A DNA stretch of 64,000 nt from Niallia sp. NCCP-28 (GTDB taxonomy: Bacteria > Bacillota > Bacilli > Bacillales > Cytobacillaceae). The stretch spans positions 868,001 through 932,000 of the forward strand of contig NZ_BQYJ01000001.1 in the NCBI RefSeq assembly GCF_023168165.1, read 5' to 3'. Positions 58,517-64,000 of the stretch are shown here, piece by piece. The translations under genes and the position numbers were made by a program. Every line of letters starts with the position of its first letter. Position 1 is the first letter of the stretch. The notes under the pieces are model-generated. The model was given only the letters and a program-made list of their open reading frames with translations, did no database searches and was not told the DNA's origin.

Positions 58517-61141
58517 TTACTTTGCATCAAACCATGTATCTCCATATGCATAATCCACTTTTAATGGAACATCCAAGCTGACAGCATGTTCCATTACATC
58601 TGGAACAATTTCTTTTAGCTTTTCAATCTCCTCTTTTGGTGCTTCAAAAATCAATTCATCATGCACCTGCAATAATAAACGAGATTTCAGTCCCTCTGAT
58701 TCAAGGCGCTTCGCCATATCAATCATTGCTTTTTTGATAATATCTGCGGCACTTCCCTGTATCGGTGTATTCATCGCTGTTCGTTCTGCAAAACTTCTGA
58801 GATTAAAGTTTCGGCTTGTAATTTCCGGCAAATACCGTCTTCTATGCAGCAAGGTAGAAACATACCCTTTTTGTTTAGCCTGTACAACAACTTCTTCCAT
58901 ATAATTTTGAACACCAGGATAGCTTTCCAAATAGCGTTCAATAAATTTTGCCGCTTCTTTTCTTGTAATATGCAAACTTTGAGACAAACCATAATCACTT
59001 ATGCCATATACAATTCCGAAATTTACAGCTTTTGCATGGCGACGCATATTAGAAGTTACTTCCTCTGCTTCGACATGGAATACAGCCATAGCTGTTTCTG
59101 TGTGAATATCATGGTCTTCTTTAAAAGCCTCAATTAATTTTTCATCATTGGCAATATGTGCAAGCACTCTTAATTCAATTTGGCTGTAGTCAGCTGCAAA
59201 AATCACCCAATCTTTTTCTGAAGGCACAAAAGCTTGTCTAATTTTTCTTCCTTCTTCCAACCGTATTGGAATGTTTTGCAGATTAGGATCTGTCGAACTT
59301 AATCTTCCTGTTTGAGTTAAAGCTTGATTAAAACGTGTATGGATTTTGCTTTCATGCACCACTTTTTGCAATCCTTCAATATAAGTAGACTGCAATTTGC
59401 CCAATTGGCGATAATTGAGAATTTCACCAATCACTTCATGAGAACTTGCCAACTGTTCCAATACGTCTGCTGATGTAGAATAGCCTGTTTTTGTTTTTTT
59501 GATGACCGGCAATCCAATTTTTTCAAACAAAATAACGCCTAGCTGTTTAGGTGAATTGATATTAAACGTTTCTCCAGCCAATACATAAATGCGGCTTTCC
59601 ATTTCTTGCAGACGTTCTTTTATCTCTACTCCCATCTTTTGCAGTCTTTCTAAATCTACTTTTACTCCCGTAAATTCCATATCAGCCAACACTAGGCTAA
59701 GAGGCATCTCTAAATCATAAAACAGTTCTTCTTGTCCATTCGCTTTCAGCTCTTTTTCCATTTTTTCTTGGATATTCTTTAAAGCCATTGTTTTTCGGAC
59801 AAGATGTTCTGACATAAGCTTGTCTTCCGGAATCTTGCGTTTTGCTCCTTTACCATAAAATACTTCATCTGATTGAAGATTCGTATAGTCATACTTTTTA
59901 GCTACAGATGCAACATCTTCAATCGTAACAGACGGGTCAGCAAGATATGCAGCAATTAATACATCAAACGTTATCCCTCTTAAATGAATTCCTTTATGGC
60001 GCAAGGAAACTTCTGAACGCTTCGCATCATAGACAATTTTTTTGCTATGTTCATTTTCTGCCCATTCTTTAAAAACATTGGAGTTTAATGCGAGCTCTAT
60101 TGGCAAATAATATGCTCCTGTTTCATTCAATAAAGAAATTCCAATAATCGGTGCATAATGATAGTTATCGTCTAAAATTTCTACATATAAAATATTTTCA
60201 TCTGCAAAAATATCTGCAGTAATTTCTTCTATATGCTTAAAATCTACTTCCTCAAGCACTACTTCCTCTTTCGGTGCATCCTCCCCAAGTTTTCCTAATA
60301 AAGAATTAAATCCTAATTCTTTAAAAAACTCTTTCAATTTCTCTCCCTGCATCCCATGATATGCCACTTCATTTAATCCCATCATAACAGGTGCTTCTCT
60401 TGTAATAGTGGCAAGCTCTTTGCTCATAATAGCCTGGTCTTTAAATTCCTCCAGCTTTTCTTTTAGCTTTTTCCCGCTTACTTTATCAATGGACTGCAGC
60501 AAATTCTCTAAATTTTGATATTCCTTTAATAGTTTAATCGCCGTTTTTTCACCAACACCTGGCACGCCTGGAATATTATCTGAAGCATCCCCCATTAGCC
60601 CTTTCATATCAATAATCTGCTCTGGCACTAGTCCATATTTTTCTTGAATATGCCCTGGTGTGTATACTTCCATATCAGTAATTCCTTTTTTCGTTATATA
60701 TACAGTTGTTTTATCAGAGCTTAATTGAGTTAAATCTTTATCTCCTGAAATGACAATCACTTCAAACTCTTCTTTTTCTCCTTCTAAAGATAAGGTGCCG
60801 ATAATATCATCTGCTTCGTAGTTTTCAAGCTCGTAATATTTGATGCCATATGCATTTAATAATTCTCTAATATAAGGGAACTGTTCTGATAGTTCTGGTG
60901 GCGTTTTTTGTCTTCCTCCTTTATATTCTGTAAATGTGCTATGTCTGAAAGTTGTTTTCCCAGCATCAAATGCTACTAAAATATGACTCGGCTTTTCTTC
61001 TTCTACTATTTTCATCAACATCATTGTAAAACCATATACAGCGTTTGTATGCACGCCTTTATCATTATTTAAAAGGGGCAAGGCAAAAAAAGCGCGATAT
61101 GCGATGCTATTGCCATCAATCAAAACTAATTTATTGGTCAA
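58517..61141 (-). CDS. polA: DNA polymerase I
   Basis: Fills gaps and removes RNA primers. 874 residues. N-terminal 5'-3' exonuclease (1-290: LVLIDGNSIAYRAFFALP, VVISGDKDLTQL, GVPGVGEKTAIKLL), a middle exonuclease-like domain (about 300-465) in which the Asp/Glu of the proofreading motifs are not recognisable, and a polymerase domain with DYSQIELRVLAHI (motif A), RRHAKAVNFGIVYGISDYGL (motif B) and LLQVHDELIFEAP (motif C). Loss of proofreading is usual for Bacillus Pol I. Confidence 0.97.
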   Translation of the reverse strand: MTNKLVLIDGNSIAYRAFFALPLLNNDKGVHTNAVYGFTMMLMKIVEEEKPSHILVAFDAGKTTFRHSTFTEYKGGRQKTPPELSEQFPYIRELLNAYGIKYYELENYEADDIIGTLSLEGEKEEFEVIVISGDKDLTQLSSDKTTVYITKKGITDMEVYTPGHIQEKYGLVPEQIIDMKGLMGDASDNIPGVPGVGEKTAIKLLKEYQNLENLLQSIDKVSGKKLKEKLEEFKDQAIMSKELATITREAPVMMGLNEVAYHGMQGEKLKEFFKELGFNSLLGKLGEDAPKEEVVLEEVDFKHIEEITADIFADENILYVEILDDNYHYAPIIGISLLNETGAYYLPIELALNSNVFKEWAENEHSKKIVYDAKRSEVSLRHKGIHLRGITFDVLIAAYLADPSVTIEDVASVAKKYDYTNLQSDEVFYGKGAKRKIPEDKLMSEHLVRKTMALKNIQEKMEKELKANGQEELFYDLEMPLSLVLADMEFTGVKVDLERLQKMGVEIKERLQEMESRIYVLAGETFNINSPKQLGVILFEKIGLPVIKKTKTGYSTSADVLEQLASSHEVIGEILNYRQLGKLQSTYIEGLQKVVHESKIHTRFNQALTQTGRLSSTDPNLQNIPIRLEEGRKIRQAFVPSEKDWVIFAADYSQIELRVLAHIANDEKLIEAFKEDHDIHTETAMAVFHVEAEEVTSNMRRHAKAVNFGIVYGISDYGLSQSLHITRKEAAKFIERYLESYPGVQNYMEEVVVQAKQKGYVSTLLHRRRYLPEITSRNFNLRSFAERTAMNTPIQGSAADIIKKAMIDMAKRLESEGLKSRLLLQVHDELIFEAPKEEIEKLKEIVPDVMEHAVSLDVPLKVDYAYGDTWFDAK

Positions 61142-61313
61142 AAGGTTTTCCTCCTTCTTTTATCTAAAAGTAAGTATGTATGAACATATGTACTATTATG
61201 ATCAAGTTCACTTTATTTTACCATGGGGAAAAAAAGATTGTAAGGAATAGACTTTAAGTAGAAAGATAGCCAGCAAATAATGTTAATAGTGGCAGAAAAC
61301 TAGAGGGATAGCA
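61142..61313. other. Region upstream of polA
   Basis: Only the polA ribosome site and presumably its promoter; no element clear enough to call. Confidence 0.4.
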
Positions 61314-61414
61314 ATAAAGTGAAGCTGCAATCAGGCTTTTATGGACAGTTATTCCTCCCTAGTTCTCTCATAATCATGAGCTGGGGGGCAAAATCCCGTT
61401 AATATGTGCTAAAT
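61314..61414 (+). repeat. Dispersed intergenic repeat, copy 2
   Basis: Starts ATAAAGTGAAGCTGCAATCA (18 of 20 as copy 1) and ends CCCGTTAATATGTGCTAAA. Shares with copy 1 a middle GGACAGTTATTCCTCCCTAG against AGACAGTCATCCCCCACCTAG. Confidence 0.75.
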
Positions 61415-61480
61415 TTGCATTCAGAAATAAAAAATCTGGCTGCCCGTCAAAGAATAAATGATCCTAGCTAAAAATTTAAA

Positions 61481-61553
61481 AAAACTTCAATCAGTGGGAA
61501 TTTTTCTTATAATCTTGAGAGGGGGAGCAAAGGCCCATTAATGTGTAGTAAAT
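61481..61553 (+). repeat. Dispersed intergenic repeat, copy 3 (shorter)
   Basis: Contains AAACTTCAATCAG and ends CCCATTAATGTGTAGTAAA. Lacks the middle ~30 bp of copies 1 and 2. Lies 66 bp after copy 2. Confidence 0.65.
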
Positions 61554-61579
61554 AGCTTTTTTTCTCTATTTAGAATAAA

Positions 61580-61614
61580 GCAAAGACCGAAAGCGGGGTA
61601 CTTCCGGTCTTTTT
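61580..61614. terminator. Probable terminator downstream of phoR
   Basis: AAAGACCG and CGGTCTTT with an inner AAG/CTT stem; T-run on the plus strand, a weaker one on the minus strand. It is 140 bp from the phoR stop, so assignment is uncertain. Confidence 0.55.
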
Positions 61615-61753
61615 GCCTAGCCTTGGATAAAGGGGTCTTCATAATGAATTGTAGCAACTATGTGTTAATCTACTATAAACAAAATGTAAATAGTTTGTAA
61701 ACTCTCCCTTCTAACTATAAAAAATAAGGAAAATAACCTGTTAACATGGCCGA

Positions 61754-63505
61754 TTAGTAAGGAAATTCTTTTTTTAATTTAATAGCGAAAGTAGTTCCTT
61801 TGCCAACCTGACTTTCCACCTGAATGCTCCCCTTATGAAGTTCCACTAAATGCTTAACAATCGCAAGGCCTAACCCCGTTCCTCCAGAATTTCTGCTTCT
61901 TGCTTTATCTATCCGATAAAATCGTTCAAAAATCCGATGAATTTCCGATGATTCTATCCCAATTCCTGTATCCTGCACTTTTATAATGACATCTCTTTTT
62001 CTTTCTAGAACAGAAATATCTACCCTTCCTCCATTTGGTGTATAGGAAATCGCATTTGAAATAAGATTAAGAAAAACTTGAATTAATCTACTTCGATCTC
62101 CTACTATCCATATACTCTCTTTTTCTGGATGGAAAGTGATTTCCAGATTTTTCGTTTGTGCCTTTTTACAAAGTATTTTTATTACTTCATCTAATACATC
62201 TATTATATTAAAATGCTCCTGATTTAAAGTAAATCCATGCTGTTCCAGTTTAGACAGCTCTAATAAATCTTGAATAAGCTGCTGGAGTCTATCACTTTCT
62301 TTTAATATAATTTTCAAGAATTCTACTAATGTTTCTTTATTTTCTAGCGCACCATCTAATAGTGTTTCCGAAAATCCTTTAATAGAAGTGATTGGCGTTT
62401 TTAATTCATGACTTACATTGGCAACAAAATCTTTGCGGATTTGTTCTAGCTTTTTAATTTCCGTTATATCATGAAAGACAATCAATATTCCCATCCAAAC
62501 ATCATTGGCTCCAATAATCGGCACACCATATGCTTGAAAGATTTTCCTCTCATCCTTTATTTGCAGAACGCACTCTCGCACTACTTTATGTTCGGTCATA
62601 AATATTTCTTCAACTAAGTCGGTGATCTCTCTATGATCTAGCACTTTATAATATAATTTATATAAATAATCCGATGAATGTACATTAAAAATATCCTTGT
62701 ATGCTTTATTAATTAGATTAATATACCCTCTGCTGTCAATGAGCAGTAAGCCGCTTCCAATGCTTTCAATTAAAGTACCGAGACGATCTTGCTGAATTTC
62801 CTGAGCTTTAACCATATCCTGCATTTTTTTTGCAACTGTATTTAATGAAGAACTAAGTTCACTCGTTTCATCAACTTGCCCTTCATAGGTTCTCGCATGG
62901 AAATTCCCATTGGCAAGATCCGCTGCCACTTTAGCAGCAGATTCAAAAGGGCGTGTATAACGATAAATCAGTTTAAATGCCACTAAAAAAATAATAAGCA
63001 AAGAAATTCCTAATGAAAGATGGACCATCCAATTTAATTGTTTATACGTTTCTTTTAGATCAGACTGTTTCATGCTTAAAAACAAATAGCCTTGCTTATC
63101 TTGATCATAAAATTTTGTCGAGTAGTAATGAAAATCAGAGTCACTGCCAACCATGGCATTTGCATCATTTTTAATAATTGTTTCGATTTTTTTTATATGA
63201 ACATCATCTATGCTTTTGCCCATATCCCCTTCATCAAAAAGAATAGAACCTTTATTATCAGTAATCGTTATTTGCAAATCCAACATTTGGCTGTACTCTT
63301 TTATCACACTTGAATTTACTGAATCAATGCCGCCTTCCTTTTCAATTGCCTTTGAAACTAGCAAACTTTCCCTTTTCAGCCTTTCATCATACACTTGCGT
63401 GTAGAATTTTTTATTAAGCTGAGCAAAAACTAAACTGATGAACAAAAAAACTACAAATATAATAAACAATAAGCTAGAAAGCAATTTCGATTGGAACTTT
63501 ACCAT
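61754..63505 (-). CDS. phoR: Phosphate-responsive sensor histidine kinase PhoR
   Basis: Membrane sensor kinase of the PhoPR system, which activates the Pho regulon in phosphate starvation. 583 residues: TM1 (about 8-28), extracytoplasmic sensor (30-150), TM2 (157-177), HAMP (178-230), PAS (about 240-345), HisKA with VANVSHELKTPITSIKGF, and the ATPase with NLISNAISYTPNGG (N box), VQDTGIGI (G1), FERFYR and GGTGLGLAIVKHLV (G2). Its ATG follows the phoP stop with no gap (TAA then ATG), so they are coupled. Called PhoR rather than a general WalK/ResE type because it is next to phoP and polA. Confidence 0.93.
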   Translation of the reverse strand: MVKFQSKLLSSLLFIIFVVFLFISLVFAQLNKKFYTQVYDERLKRESLLVSKAIEKEGGIDSVNSSVIKEYSQMLDLQITITDNKGSILFDEGDMGKSIDDVHIKKIETIIKNDANAMVGSDSDFHYYSTKFYDQDKQGYLFLSMKQSDLKETYKQLNWMVHLSLGISLLIIFLVAFKLIYRYTRPFESAAKVAADLANGNFHARTYEGQVDETSELSSSLNTVAKKMQDMVKAQEIQQDRLGTLIESIGSGLLLIDSRGYINLINKAYKDIFNVHSSDYLYKLYYKVLDHREITDLVEEIFMTEHKVVRECVLQIKDERKIFQAYGVPIIGANDVWMGILIVFHDITEIKKLEQIRKDFVANVSHELKTPITSIKGFSETLLDGALENKETLVEFLKIILKESDRLQQLIQDLLELSKLEQHGFTLNQEHFNIIDVLDEVIKILCKKAQTKNLEITFHPEKESIWIVGDRSRLIQVFLNLISNAISYTPNGGRVDISVLERKRDVIIKVQDTGIGIESSEIHRIFERFYRIDKARSRNSGGTGLGLAIVKHLVELHKGSIQVESQVGKGTTFAIKLKKEFPY

Positions 63506-64000
63506 TTATTTTGGTTCCTCAAGTTTATATCCTAAACCACGAATTGTTTTGATATAAATTGGCTTTTTTGTATTGCTCTCCACTTTTTCTCTTAAATGGC
63601 TAATATGTACATCTACTATACGTGTATCTCCTACAAAATCATAATTCCAAACAGCACTTAGCAGCTGGTCTCTTGTTAAAACCCGTCCTTTATGTTTTGC
63701 TAAGTATAGCAGCAATTCAAATTCTTTAGGAGTAAGTTCTATTAATTCATCTTTAAAGTATGCTTCATAAAAATCTGGAAATATTTTCAGATCAGCGATG
63801 CTGATGCTTTCTTCTTTATCAGTTGATTCTATTGCAGGAGCTTCCTTTTGGTATTGAGATCTTCTTAATACTGCTTTAATTCGAGCAATAACTTCTCTTG
63901 GACTGAAAGGCTTTGTCATATAATCGTCTGCCCCAAGTTCTAATCCAAGAATTTTGTCTAATTCATCGTCTTTTGCTGTTAACATTAAAATAGGTGTAGA
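63506..64000 (-). CDS. phoP: Response regulator PhoP, 5' end cut by window edge
   Basis: The visible C-terminal 164 residues of an OmpR-type response regulator. They begin in the receiver domain at STPILMLTAKDDELDKILGL, continue with the conserved Lys in DDYMTKPFSPREVIARIKAV, then a short linker and the winged-helix effector domain ELTPKEFELLLYLAKHKGRV, SAVWNYDFVGDTRIVDVHIS and TIRGLGYKLEEPK. The start and phosphorylated Asp lie beyond the window. Partner of phoR directly downstream. Confidence 0.95.
   Translation of the reverse strand, partial: STPILMLTAKDDELDKILGLELGADDYMTKPFSPREVIARIKAVLRRSQYQKEAPAIESTDKEESISIADLKIFPDFYEAYFKDELIELTPKEFELLLYLAKHKGRVLTRDQLLSAVWNYDFVGDTRIVDVHISHLREKVESNTKKPIYIKTIRGLGYKLEEPK

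Overview
This window is a stretch of chromosome from a low-GC, endospore-forming member of the Bacillaceae. Evidence: spore genes (gerE, gerM, sspI, ytxC, ytaF), T-box and lysine-riboswitch leaders, strong Shine-Dalgarno sites, and a gene order that follows the Bacillus subtilis ilv - gerE - sdh - lysC - uvrC - etf - mutS2 - pheST - infC - thrS - dnaBI - polA - phoPR segment. The genus cannot be fixed by reading alone. Almost every gene is on the minus strand. The window is mainly conserved core genome; I see no prophage, CRISPR array, transposase gene or defence island.

Layout from left to right. 1-3.8 kb: the end of a branched-chain amino-acid operon (ilvB-ilvN-ilvC, ilvC cut by the window edge) with a Leu-type T-box, a sigma-A promoter and a candidate cre box. 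3.8-6.1 kb: an AT-rich gap with a small YolD-like gene, a YsnF-type stress gene behind a near-perfect sigma-B promoter, and two tandem tRNA-Arg(TCT). 6.2-14.3 kb: ysnB, rdgB, rph, gerM, racE and a MarR regulator, a DUF421 membrane gene with a MerR-type operator, an RNase J paralogue and gerE. 14.6-17.9 kb: accessory patch with a decayed lipoprotein gene, a ketopantoate-reductase-like gene, a frameshifted acetyltransferase and a DUF3231 gene. 18-22 kb: sdhCAB and yslB. 22.2-32.3 kb: a chemoreceptor, riboswitch-controlled lysC, uvrC, trxA, etfAB and an acyl-CoA ligase. 32.7-43.4 kb: yshE, mutS2, polX, cvpA, zapA, pheST (Phe T-box) and an rRNA methyltransferase. 43.6-49.6 kb: sspI, an AI-2E family protein, an M42 peptidase, sigma-W-type ysdB, a VTT membrane protein, ysdA and the infC-rpmI-rplT operon with its long leader. 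49.7-64 kb: thrS (Thr T-box), ytxC, dnaI, dnaB, nrdR, coaE, ytaF, mutM, polA, phoR and the truncated start of phoP.

The unusual content is mostly non-coding. A ~160-bp transposon-like element with imperfect inverted ends sits in the racE terminator between two perfect 27-bp copies of that terminator. A 67-nt stem-loop at the end of gerE is repeated on the far side of the neighbouring RNase J gene, with nine transition differences, several of which keep pairing only in the minus-strand RNA. A dispersed intergenic repeat occurs at least three times. Compared with the B. subtilis order as I remember it, fadR/fadB, rnhC and speD/gapB are absent from their usual places. I did not find a convincing new multi-gene system.
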